Positions 25,231 to 36,328 of a DNA stretch of 64,000 nt are shown piece by piece (position 1 is the first letter of the stretch; every line of letters starts with the position of its first letter). A program made the position numbers and the translations under genes. Below the pieces are notes generated by a model. That model was not told where the DNA came from, did no database searches, and saw only the letters and a list, made by a program, of their open reading frames with translations. This DNA is from Boletus sp. NGJ (Eukaryota > Basidiomycota > Agaricomycetes > Boletales > Boletaceae): positions 62,001 through 126,000 of the forward strand of contig JAGTXK010000126.1 of assembly GCA_019096195.1 (NCBI GenBank), written 5' to 3'.

Positions 25231-27238
25231 TCATATCATCACCGGAGAAAAATATACTGGATCGGCTTCCTTTGCGCCTACAGAAGCTTGTCTGCCGCGC
25301 GACTTGGAGGCGTTCTTGTTCGGATGCTTCGTCTTGGCAGGTGCTTTGTCCTGTAACGTGTGATGAGTCCCTGCATACAAACTCGAGGCAAAACGAACCT
25401 TTGAGTTTCCCCACGATGTCGCGACCGTTCGCTAGCATGATATGTTAAACACACCACGTCCGATAGTCCATCAACGAAGAGCACTCACTGCCCTGCGTTG
25501 ACCTGCGGCCATCCTCGAAGGTCCCTGTTTTGTGGCATCCACTCTCGGTGGTGAGTGGGAAGGAGATCGACGAGCGGTATCCTCGCGCGACTTTCCGGAA
25601 AGTCGATCGGGCTTGTGTGAATTGTTATTCTTCCACAACCTCGTCTGTAACCACTTTTTGACCACGTTGCCCTTGGATGGCTCGAGAAATTCCTCTTGGA
25701 TCTCCGGAGGTGAGGTTACTGGCATGTCATCGGATGACTGTGATGTGACACGACACGACCCAACTGGCGGTATCTCGTCCTCGGCATCAGCAGAGGATGT
25801 TGATAACAGTGACTGTAGCAGTGTCAGCACAGAAGTAAGAGGAGAATAGAGTAATCACACCTCATCATAATCGAATGATTGAGGAGCTGGCGTGTTGGAC
25901 GGCACTTCGACCTACGTCATCGTTAGAACTCGTTTCGAGGGTGAGATGAACAAACTGGTACCTCAAGGAGATCACCGCCGCCATCTTCGTCGTGTCCTTC
26001 GGACTCGAGTGGGCTAGCTTTCCTAGGATTTTCCTGATGTACATACACAATGGAATCAGCGCAGCTCCTTTGGTGACGGAATGTCAATATTCTACCGGAG
26101 AAGAGTTAGGTCCATTGGCGTCGGAGCCGTCCGATGTCGAAGGTCGCTGGTCTTGTTGTGCTTCCTCGGGAGTGGATACCTATGTCATTTATCAACATGC
26201 GGGGGAGAATGGGGCTTATCTGAACATGCAGCAACTTACATGGAATGGACCATATGAATTAGGAAGAATCTTGCTGAGATCACGAACAACAATTTTCCCG
26301 TCCTGTCGTCCAGCTGCAAGGCAGCTATTGTCCGGGGATATGGAGATTGACCGTATGTTGTTGCTGTCCTCGATGGCCAGGTCAATGCGAGCTAATGTTG
26401 ATGTGTCGAGGAACGAGATTGAACTCGATGCAAAGGTAGCGATAAATTTGCTGTTTGGTGCCAGAGCGATAGAGGGGATATTGTTGTCGCCATTATGGAG
26501 AGTCTGTGATTCAGCAAGCTGAGACCCAGTGGATACGTTGAAGGCCCTGATCTTGTTGTCCTTTGAGGCAGCGAAAATTTGCTGAGCGTCGCCTGACCAT
26601 GCAAGCGGAGTGCACAACCAGGTGGGTATGTCAACCTTGATATTGATGGCGATGTGCTTGTCACCAGTACGACTATCGAAAATGCTGATAGATTTACCCC
26701 CCCAGCAAGCAGTGGCGATGAGCTCGCCAGACGGGGAGAATCGAAGTCCAGTGGGATAATCGTCGTGCTTGAGCGGGCCGACTCGAACGAGTCTCTTCCC
26801 AGTTTCGATGCTCCAAATACTCGCTTCATTTTTGGCAGTCCCAGTGGCAAGTCGGGTCGAATCTGGGGAGAGGTCCACTGCCCAAACGTCAACTGTTTCC
26901 TCCACATGGATGACCGTTTCATGCATCTCTTCGTCCCACACACTTGCCCCATTCTTAGTCCCACATGCTATCCACTTCTGATCCCTTGACACAGAAATGG
27001 CGCGCAAGTTCATTCCCAATTGCTTTCCGACTTCTTGACCATCTGTAAGTCGCCATCGTCGAATCCCACCTTCATTCCCGCCTAAAAGATGTTTTCCGTC
27101 AGGGTGGAACACGACTGCATATACATGGTCAGAGAAACAGGTGTCCAGGGTCATTGTATGGTCTAACTGAACTGTCAGCATTGCTCAATCACTCCTCAGA
27201 TCTCAGAACTGTCACTCACCTGTATTCGTTGACGACAT
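25231..27238 (-). CDS. WD40-repeat protein with Ser/Pro-rich tail (copy B, apparently intact)
   Basis: Starts MSSTNT on a tiny exon (ATG at 27,236-27,238), then a phase-1 intron and a long exon carrying at least six WD40 blades. These include VVFHPDGKHLLGGNEGGIRR, ISVSRDQKWIACGTKNGASV, VDLSPDSTRLATGTAKNEAS, LRFSPSGELIATACWGGKSI, LAWSGDAQQIFAASKDNKIR and ISISPDNSCLAAGRQDGKIV. Later exons form a disordered tail: STPEEAQQDQRPSTSDGSD, ENPRKASPLESEGHDEDGGG, a Ser-rich part, HKPDRLSGKSREDTARRSP, and a Lys-rich end ASVGAKEADPVYFSP. The WD40 part probably forms one propeller used as an interaction surface; no catalytic domain is seen. It is the best-preserved of the family members here. The last two splice choices are uncertain. 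Confidence 0.8.
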
Positions 27239-28789
27239 CCTCACCAATGGTACACAATTGTTGGTTTCCTAGCGTCGAAGAACAACGTGTTTCGGTTGAC
27301 TCGTGGTGCGCAAAGTTGCTGTATAAACACGTTTCCTTATTTTCTCCATAATATTTGGTCTGTTCACGCACTGCCTCACGTATTCAGCGCTTATTCTTAC
27401 TCGTATCCCAGCCACGCGACCTCGCTGCGACGACCAGGCAAGCAATCAGCATCGGCAAAGCTTTCCCTCCGAGTAGTTGCCGCATGTAGACCTACCCTGC
27501 AATTTGCGATTGCAGGACTCGATTCGAACGTACTTCGGCGCACCCACTTCAACTGTGTCACACTCACATATGTGCGCAGCCTGGGCGTTTTCGCCTCCTG
27601 TCTCTCCGGAGCTCCGATGGTTGCGCTCAGACACTGTCTTATGGGCTAGCAATGCACACTCAACGACAACTTCACTGTTCGCCACCGCTGACCTGTCCCA
27701 CAGAGATCTCTTATTGCCACAGACTCACCAGAGATTATTCCCCGAGGCTGGACAGGTGTTGGAAGCACATCCTACGAACACCGTATGCGCGTGAGTGTAA
27801 TCGATTGCACGACATTATTTGATGTGTTCCATCGCTATCCAAGGAACGCAGCGTCGTTTTTCGATCTTTCAATGAACAGCCAACGTCGCTATTCGTGGTC
27901 ACGAACTGTCCCAGTTCTTTAACCGACACCCAAGGCTTGCTTGAGCGGGTGGACATTTACGCACCATATAGCCAGTGTGCTTCTCCTGACGAGCTCCTCT
28001 TGTTCGCACTACAGAATTCATTCTACATCCTGCATGCGACAGGAACGGTATACATGGCCAGCGACCTCACGCTCTCAATCAAGTTTAGTGGGCAGATTAC
28101 CCATGCAAGGACCGGGGATCAAGACTTTGAGCTTCTGAACCGGACCGATGATGTACGTGTTTGTGTATGCATGGTCAGAGGTACGTTTTGTGGACGTCAT
28201 CAGCGCGGTGTTGGACGACCCGACGCAGGTAGCCGTATACAATAATGCAATATGCAATACAATACCGCGTCGGACATGCTTAGCTGTCTGCCAACTAGCG
28301 TCTCGATCTCCTTGACCAAGCGGAACGATTCATTAGGAGACAAGTCCCTTTCGATCCAGCGAACCACTGCGAACGGCGATGAACATGTCTAAAAGGAACG
28401 ACGCACGGAGCAGGGTTACACTATGCAAGCGCATTTCATAAACTGAGCTTGGTCGGTGGTGTGTTGCAACTTCGGAGGAGACCCATCGTGGTCTCGGTCG
28501 TTGAAGACGGGCTGTTTCTCGATGCATTCATGAGAGTTCACATCAACGTCAATGGTGCTATATAGCCGAGTCCGTTGAGAGCCGGGACCCGCAGCAAAAT
28601 GTCTGATCTTTCCTGCGCGTCGCCTCGATCGTAAAATGAGGGGAAAATATATTGCAGTGTTGCGTCGCTGCCGACCTTCCGGGTGCTAACGAATTTTTGA
28701 ATGTCTCGATTGGACATCGGCGACAAAAGAATGTTTCGAGGGACGGTTGGCAGGGTCATGTCTATTGTCCTCCGATCCTGGCCTAGCAT
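27239..28789. other. spacer between WD40 copies B and C
   Basis: No gene I can name. A plus-strand frame at 27,895-28,245 (LLERVDIYAPYSQCASPDEL onwards, about 116 codons) and a minus-strand frame at 28,538-28,789 (starting MLGQDRRTIDMTLPTVPRNI) have plausible protein composition but no recognised family and no clear exon partners. They may be exons of unknown genes or relics carried along with the WD40 duplication. Confidence 0.4.
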
Positions 28790-28949
28790 CTACAGGTATT
28801 ACATCGAACTACCCGTATCAATCCGTCTCATCGTGTGCACCTGAGCGAATACATAACATCCACGCGGGTAACCTGACCGCAACGGTAGCATCGCCTGATG
28901 CTAATCCACTATAAGTCTAACAATGTAAGCTTAAAAGGATATCTTGCGC

Positions 28950-30095
28950 ACAGTTATATGGACCCTCGTAGCCGAAGGTCGAGGCGGATTATTCTCTTGT
29001 TGCACCTAATAGCGCGTGAGCCCTCGGTACGAGTTCTACCGTCATGGAAGAAAAAAACGCACTGGGTCGGCTTCCTGTGCGCCTCCAGAACCATGCCCGC
29101 CGCGCGGCTCGGAGGCGTCCTTTTTCGGATGCTTTGAAGCAGTAGTCTTAGCAGCTGATTTATTTTGTAACGTATGATGAGACCCTGCATACAAACTCGA
29201 GGCACAACAAACTTTCTGCCTTCTGAATGATCTTGCAGCCACTCGCTAGAATAATATGTTAGACGCAATGCATCCGATCATCTATCCAGGAACAGCACTC
29301 ACCGGCGTAGGTTGAGCTGCAGCCATCCTCAAAGGTCCCTCGTGCCTGTCATGCACCCTCACTGGGGAATGGGGGGGAGACCGACGGTTGAGAAGCTTGC
29401 ACGACTTTCCGGAAAGTCGATCGGGCTTGTGCGACGCCGGGTCCTTGTTCTCCTTCCTCTGTAGCCACCTTTTCCATATTGAACGGCGCTGGGGTGACTC
29501 GGCGACAGCATCAAGATTCCCCTCTACACGTGCCTTTGGTGGGGAGGTCACTGGTAGGGGATTTGATGACTGTGATATAGCGTGGGATGGGCCAACTGGC
29601 GGTATCTCATCCTCCCGGGGATCGGCAGAGGATGTCGCTGACAGCTGCAGTAGCGTTAACGCGGGAACAGAGGTGAGTAAAGTGATCACTAACCTCGTCG
29701 TAGTCGAATTCAGGAGCGGGCGGCACCTCGACCTATGCTGTCGTGAGAACTCGCTTCGAGGAAGAAACAGATAAACTAGTACCTCGAGGAGACCACCATC
29801 ACGGCGTTCGTTGTGTCCCTCGGAATCGAGTGGACTCAGTTTCCCAAGATCTTCCTGGTGTACATACAGAATGGAGTCAACACAGCTATTTTTTGTGACG
29901 AAATGACAATATTCTACCGGGGAGTTAGGTGCTTTGGCGTCGGGGCCGCCCGATGTCGAAGGTCGCTGGTCTTGTTGTGCTTCCTCGGGAGTGGATACCT
30001 ATGTCATTTATCAACATGCGGGGGAGAATGGGGCTTATCTGACACGGCGCGACCATGAATGAATGAATACTTACATGGAACGGACCATTATGACG
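28950..30095 (-). pseudogene. truncated WD40-family gene (copy C, tail only)
   Basis: Minus-strand homologue of the 3' half of copy B. It has the GPFHV exon end near 30,080, then the STxPEEAQQDQRP-type tail region, the Ser-rich exon (SSADPREDEIPPVGPSHAIS), HKPDRLSGKSCKLLNRRSPP and the Lys-rich last exon with EPRGGHGSGGAQEADPVRFF. Its 3' flank also matches that of copy B. The entire WD40 propeller is missing: homology stops at about 30,095, where the sequence changes to AT-rich repeat DNA. The copy therefore cannot make a propeller protein and marks a breakpoint. Confidence 0.75.
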
Positions 30096-30114
30096 GTCAA
30101 ATTGCACAAATATT

Positions 30115-30262
30115 ACTTTTGCAGTCCGTTGTGAGAATTAGCCTGTGCTTAGTTGATTTAGCCCGGACAGCAACAGTTGGCATCACCCGGACAGTGTGGG
30201 AATTAGCCTGTGCACAAGCTGAATTAGCCCGGACACAATGAAATTTTTTTAACTAGCCCGGG
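30115..30262. repeat. short tandem repeat with AATTAGCC/TTAGCCCGGACA motifs
   Basis: Two diverged units of about 60-65 bases. Each has GAATTAGCCTGTGC followed about 15 bases later by a TTAGCCCGGACA motif, and a third partial copy ends with TAGCCCGGGCAG. They lie at the border between the gene-rich and AT-rich compartments. Confidence 0.6.
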
Positions 30263-30307
30263 CAGTGGAATACTAGATGTATTTACTAATGTCCTTAATC
30301 ATAACAG

Positions 30308-30380
30308 TTGCTGTATGGTGCAGTGGTATTGTCTTGCCTTCTGTGAATTCATGTTGGTGGACTTGAATTCATGAAGCCTT
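30308..30380 (+). repeat. tRNA-like (SINE-like) head with A- and B-box matches
   Basis: TGGTGCAGTGG at 30,316-30,326 matches a Pol III A box, and GGACTTGAATTC at 30,359-30,370 is a weak B-box match about 43 bases on, as in tRNA-derived SINEs. The 5' part resembles a tRNA-Gly (CAGTGGTA context). It is not a functional tRNA: no cloverleaf closes. It directly abuts the foldback element on its right. Confidence 0.35.
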
Positions 30381-30381
30381 T

Positions 30382-30740
30382 CATCAGCAAATCCATGATT
30401 TTGCCACAGTGCCATGGTGGCTACAGTGCTGTACAGTACTGTACAGTGGCTACAGTTGAGGTCAGGCACTAACAATATTTGTCCTATAGCAAAATTAATC
30501 ATTTTTAAACACTTTTGGTGACAGTGGGGACCTAACTGTACCACTGTAAATCACTATGCCACTGTACAGGCAGTACCAGTTAGGTCCCTACTGTATAGTC
30601 ACATCAAAAGTGCTTAAAAATGATTAATTTTGCTATAGGACAAATATTGTTAGTGCCTGACCTCAACTGTAGCCACTGTACAGTACTGTACAGCACTGTA
30701 GCCACCATGGCACTGTGGCAAAATCATGGATTTGCTGATG
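30382..30740. repeat. long inverted repeat (foldback) with about 160-base arms
   Basis: The left arm (30,382 to about 30,540) is the reverse complement of the right arm (about 30,577-30,740). The first 130 or so bases appear identical, including an inner GTACAGTACTGTACAG palindrome; the inner ends differ by a few changes and a small indel. The loop is about 35-40 bases. It looks like a foldback or MITE-type element; the DNA or its transcript would form a very stable hairpin. Confidence 0.9.
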
Positions 30741-32768
30741 TTAGTTCAATTCCCTTCTTGTGCATTTATCAATACAGATATTTCCAGCCCTGCAGCAGCC
30801 TAGTATTCATTCCTTGTCACTTTGCATTCCATATAAAATGTAGTTGTTTGGGTATTTTGCACAGTTTTGCAAATCTAGCTGACATTTCAATCTTTACATA
30901 TATTTTCATTCTCTTACTGGGAAGTTGTGTCACTGGCCAATATAGGAAACAAATAAATAAAAGTGGTAGTTGTAGAATGTATGTGACTTTGTAAGTTTTT
31001 GGTAGATGACATATAAAGAATATATAGTATATCACAAGAGTTAGAATCATTAAGTGGATATTGTTAAGAATGAATAGCTCCAATGTTAGAGGTTCAGAGG
31101 TTTGGGACTCAATGTGGTCAAACATCAAGTTGAGCAGAGATCAGAGTAAGTTGTTAAGACTTGAACAGAGGACAGGAGTGGTATTCGGAGTTAATATTTG
31201 AACTGACTATACAAGTGTTGTACTAAGGGTTTATATATGATCAGAATGATAGTATTAGTAACAGAGTTCATGATGTATAATGAGTAATGGGCTGAGTACC
31301 AGAACTGAGATAGTATCTCACTAGAGCAGTGTTCCTAAGTGGAAAAGACACTGGATCAGAGACAGCTGCAAGGCGGTGACTTCTATGTAGGTAAAAGCAA
31401 TGGAAACCCTTTTTCAAACAACAGGTTTCCCCAGACATTTGCTTTGCCTTCCATGATTAGAATACTATAAGCTAGGGGAATTTTTACCTCCTAGATGAAA
31501 CAATCTCTAGGTCTGCTAGGTTTGAGTCAGTTGAATACTTAGTGTAACTAAGTGCATGGGTTGTTTGTTAATTCTCAATAAATGCTGAAGAATTGGAATT
31601 GAAATGGTTTCAACTGTAGTCTGGTTAATAGTATAAACAACTGTAAACAACTGTAAACACATCTAAAGGTATGCTAGTCAATGCTACTAGATTACTAGAC
31701 TTTGGTTAGTAGGCTTTTTAAGAAGGTCAAATAAGTCAATTGCTATAAAAGGCAATGACTTTGTGGCTGGTAATCCATAGATATGCTGGATTGTCAAGAT
31801 GTTGAGATCTTCCAGGTAAGGCTGGAATAGATTCACACTACACTTAGATCACTCAGATAGATTATAATAACTCAATCTTATTATTTGCTAAGGAGAGTGC
31901 AATTCAGTGCTTATTTGACTGTACTGTCACTTATCCTCTTAGGTGGGTAGTCAGCAGAGTAGCAGGGATGTTTGGGGTCTAGTAGTATTAAACTGTTGGA
32001 GATTTATTTCCTTTTATTGCCCTATTTAGGGTTTTCTCCCAAAAGGTGTCCTATATTTCTTGTACACTATTGGCTATAAGAATTTACTCCTAACAATCTA
32101 ACTAGCTGTATAAACAATGGAGAATGTCCTCCTCAAGGTCCTTTGTGGGTTGCCTGTGAGTGGTACTCCAAGTAGGGGTGAGAATTGTTCTCCTTGAGAG
32201 AACTTCTCTGGTTGAGATGCCCTGTATAAGGGGTGATCTACTCTCTTTGTAGCCTGAATGGCTCTCCTTTTATAGATAAATACATGGGCTTGGCTAGCCA
32301 ATCAGAAGGGTTGGCTGCTTACTAATGCCAAGAGTTTTATTACAAATGCCAAGCTTTTGCTGACTAAAGCATAGAACTTCAAAGAATGCCATAGAACTCC
32401 ATGGAATACCATGGAAGGTCATGGAATGTTCAGTCAGGTGACACAAGGCTGTATAGCCCATGATCACATGATCATGTTCTCTCACTGGCACTTAGCTATA
32501 TACATATTATTTACAATTCTACTAGCTATGTACTTGTAGATAGTAACAGAGCTATATGTCGGAGAAAAACATTAATTTCTCCTTGGTTTCTTGATGGAAT
32601 ATTCTAAGAATTGTAGGGTTGCTAGATCATACTAAGGGTCATAGGGCCCTAGAGTATTGAAATATTCTGATTGCTGCAAGTGGTAGAATTAATTCCATTT
32701 AGGTTCTAGCTTCTGACTATGCATGAAATGAGTTTGATGCAGGTCAACATGAGAGAAACAAGAGCTGA
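30741..32768. other. AT-rich stretch, no gene supported
   Basis: Only short frames, very few CG dinucleotides, and no recognised element. A TG...CA-bounded segment at about 31,062-32,095 has LTR-like ends (TGTTA...TAACA) but lacks matching flanking duplications. Confidence 0.5.
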
Positions 32769-33960
32769 AAATAGGCATACAAGGAGGAATTGCACTTGTG
32801 GAAGGAGAAAAGAGCCCATGCAAAGGCCAAGAAGCATTGAGGGCAGTGGAACAGACCGAAGTGGGGGATGTTACGCCAGGTAACAATGTGACACGTTCCC
32901 GTATAACCCCTGTTGGATTATAGGACTAGCAGGACTTGAGGGGAATATACCTCCAGAGGCCCAAGGTTTCCTCTGACTGGGGACCAACTGCTAGCTTTAC
33001 ATAGAGTCCTCTCGTTACCTCTATGACCAATGGTGGAGTCTTGGATTTACCACGGTGGCGTGATCCTTCATGAAGGATAGGCAGACTGGATGCGAAGGCC
33101 AGAGACAGTTGCCTTCTGTCAGCTAGTTCTCTGGGCTTATATGGCCTAGTGCCAGTGGCGGAGTCCTGGGCTTTACAAGTTGCTGGTGGCGGAGTCCCAG
33201 ACTTGCTGGGTCAGTGGCAGAGTCCTGACTGATGGCAACCAATCTCTGTTGGTTATTGGAGTTGCCGAAGCTTTAGAAGCCTGTAACGGCAACAACAGTA
33301 CACAAGTGTGAAGTGATGAGTAAGATGATCACAAGCGCAAGGGCGATCACCTCCAGAACGCGGGAGAAGGCTTCTGAGATGAAGTGGAACCTTTAGTGGA
33401 AGAAGCAGGTAGATTATACGGGAAGGAGTGTAGATCTAGGTTAGAGTTACATGAAGGGCCTGCATCCCTATTTATAGGCCTTACCCATCTAGGGCAGGCT
33501 TCATAACGAATATAGTAATCGTTAGTTGCAGATGAAAGATTACTATAAACGGATCAAGGCATGAGTCAAAAGGGGAAGGTAGGAATACTAGGCTATGCAT
33601 GAGAGAGCACAGCCGAGGAGGCAATGTCTATGATCAGGTCAAGAAGGAAGAGAGCATACATCAGATGAAATAGGGAGGCGGTGTCTATACCAAATGGGTA
33701 GGTTCCTAAAACGGGGGTTACAAATAACTCCCTAGAAAGGAGGTTCCGGATGGGGCAATGCCTGCATTGGGGTTGCGGGGGAATCCCTGGTCCGAGTCGA
33801 AGAATAAGTTGTCCCATAGTCCTATGGGAGGTGAAGGAAGGGGAAAAGATGTACCCCCTTCGGTAACCGTAACAGGGGAAGTTGGAACCAGCAATCCCAA
33901 AACCAACTATAGCTGGGGAGGATGCAGATGCAGATGGAGGAAAGAACAATGATGGGGTTA
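32769..33960 (+). pseudogene. unidentified ORF remnant interrupted by a solo LTR
   Basis: Before the LTR (32,769-32,868) the plus strand reads LKIGIQGGIALVEGEKSPCK and GQEALRAVEQTEVG. After it (33,875-33,960) an open frame continues with GTSNPKTNYSWGGCRC. The family is unknown. The LTR sits exactly between the two pieces with its GGGGA duplication. The piece is too short and isolated to call a gene. Confidence 0.3.
32869..33874 (-). mobile_element. solo LTR, family S (copy 1)
   Basis: About 1,006 bases with TG...CA ends (TGTTACGGTTACC... start on the minus strand, ...TAACA end), flanked by the 5-base duplication GGGGA on both sides. It is related to the copies at 36,329-37,225 and 41,484-42,391. 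A TATTTATAGG promoter-like site is visible near 33,468-33,477. No internal retroelement parts accompany it. It is a fossil LTR, moderately old by its divergence from its relatives. Confidence 0.88.
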
Positions 33961-36328
33961 ATGAAGGAATGGCATTGGATGGTGGAAGCATGGTTGACTG
34001 ATTATTGATTATTGGTTGAACTTACTTACATAATGTGGAAGTGGCGATATCTGCGATATATTCAATTTAGAGTGACTCACTTGCTTATGGCCACAAGATA
34101 ATGCCTCATAGTTTGCATACTCTGCTACTGCACAACAATGCTCTTGATTCTGACAAAAAATAATTATGACCCTCAGAGACATTATTCTATTCCAGTACAT
34201 GACTCTGATCTGGCAAAAATTGTGTTGTTATGTAGTGGGAGACTTGAGAAGGTTCCATGACACATTTGGTGGTGGATGACTATAGTAGAAAGGCCAGATT
34301 CAGAGAGAAAAAGAATATTGGCTCTAGTAGAGGAGGAAATAGATTTCATGATGAAGTAGGGTTGACTGGATGGTATCTCTGCTCTTTATATCATTCAGAA
34401 TTATGTAAGTAACATAATCAGACAGGGTTGAAGCACAGCATCCATCAGAACCTTATGTTATTTACTAAATGATAGTTAATAATATCAGGGTCAAATAAGT
34501 GTCCCAATAACATATCATTTTAATATGGCTATATCTCAGTGCCATGACAACCAAATCACATGACTAAGGGCTCATCCTCAGGGCAAGGGTTAGGGCTAAC
34601 TATTGGAACACTTTTTTGAGCCACTGTATTCTATATTCTTCCAATCATATTCTACAGAACAGAGGTGTCTTCCTGTGCTATCATTATGGAACTCATAGCC
34701 TGATTTATCGTAAAGGGACAGATGGGGATTTGGAGCCTGGACTTTGGTTAACCAATTCACTATTATAGTCTTGAGGACTGAAGCATCATCTGCTCAAGCA
34801 TTATCTACACCATCTGTGAGCTTTAAAACTGTGATTAGCTACTTGATGGTCATTTGAAAAAAATAGTTATCTGCTTAATGACATTGTCCAGCATACTGGT
34901 GTTGCCTGTATCAGTGAGCCATTTTCCAAATGCAGGCAGAGTGGTGATCAAACATTTGTAGCACTTAAAAATCTTGTCTTTTCTAAAGTTCCAATGCATA
35001 ACTTCTAGATTTTGTATAAGGCTAGATGACTTACTTGGCTGAATGACTAGTATGCTCCACCCCCTCTATAGCACCTTGGTGATCTGCTTTATTGATCAGA
35101 TCCTGGATGTTGTCAGTGAGAGTTACAAGTCTCCTGATAGCTCTACTATGTTGATGCCAGATACCGGAGAACAAGTGCTATTGTGAGCTTCATACCCAGG
35201 TCTGGTCAAAAGGTGCTCTCACCAGGCAATTCAAGGATGACTTGTTGCATTCCACAATGTGTGGAGCAAGTGAACTTGTTGATCCAATGGCATTTGAGAC
35301 TGTGAGGACATGCCGAAAAGGACGACTTGGAGAAGGATAGTATTTACTGCCTTAATAAAATGTGGACTCAGGAAGCACACAGGATCCGACCCTGTTCTGT
35401 TACTGGTTAAGGACTCTTTTATTGGCCCATCCTTCAATGCCAGCAACAAAGAAAGAATTTCATATGTGGTACATAAATGTTTGCTTGTCAAAATTCTGTA
35501 GCCCATTTCCAAAGCCCATTTTTGTTTCCTGATCAGGTAAATCTGGGATGGGCTATGCCCACTTACATTCAAAGAACCTTTAAAGGACCCTTTCTCCTGA
35601 TATTGCCTCATCAGATGCTCCACCCTCTAAATTCCATGAAATCATATGTAAGTGCTTGTTCTGCACCTTTCAATTTAGTCGGCACTTAATATTATTTAGT
35701 TTCATGCCCCATAGAAGAGGAACTTGGTGGGGCATTCACCTAATGATCACCACCCTAGATACCAATGATAATAATGATTTCATCTCTTTTTCTCTAAAGA
35801 TTTGCCATTATTGCAATAGATCCTTGAGTGTCATCATGGCTATTCTGTCTGAGAATCCCATAATCCTTGCTAATCTCTTGATTGTCCTGGATCAGTTGCA
35901 AGGAACAGAGACATCAGCTAAGGCTATATGCAATATGGGAGTTGTAGTGATTCATCAGTCATGCTTGTTGTCCCAGTCAAGTGTGACACAGAAACAGCTG
36001 TGAACATGCTCAAGGCCTATCAAATAAAGTGCAAACCACTACTAGACACGAATTCTGCATCCCTGGAAATCAAGGCAATTAATGATCTCTATAGGCTGGA
36101 CAATATGAGGGAGCCATTTTATACTCCGATTAAATCTTCAAAATTTCCCTCATGCCCACATCTGTACTTGTACGTGAGTAATGTCAATGAGCTGGTGGCT
36201 TGCTGTTGGGCCTTCAGCCCAATAGAGGGGGGGGGGGGGGAGGGGTGAATCCTTGCTTTGGTGCCTTTGGCACTGCACTTGGATCAGTATTTGTGTTTTT
36301 TGGAGGGTAAATGTGAATCCTCACTTTA
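33961..36328. other. AT-rich stretch with unidentified coding-like fragments
   Basis: Frames at 35,231-35,623 (-), 35,656-36,003 (+) and 35,928-36,248 (+) have protein-like stretches, for example NMLKAYQIKCKPLLDTNSAS followed by AINDLYRLDNMREPFYTPIK, but no family I can name. They may be remnants of a mobile-element cargo gene. A poly-G run (about 36,228-36,245) interrupts the end. Just left of the LTR at 36,329 lies a 60-base segment that recurs on its right side. Confidence 0.4.

Noticed and set aside
30308-30380. Functional tRNA gene
   Set aside because: The B box is degenerate and no cloverleaf stems pair; kept only as a SINE-like head.
31062-32095. Possible solo LTR with TGTTA...TAACA ends
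   Set aside because: The five bases on each side do not match and no second copy was seen in the window.
36228-36245. Poly-G run as a functional G-quadruplex
   Set aside because: A simple homopolymer in decayed DNA; no context to support function.
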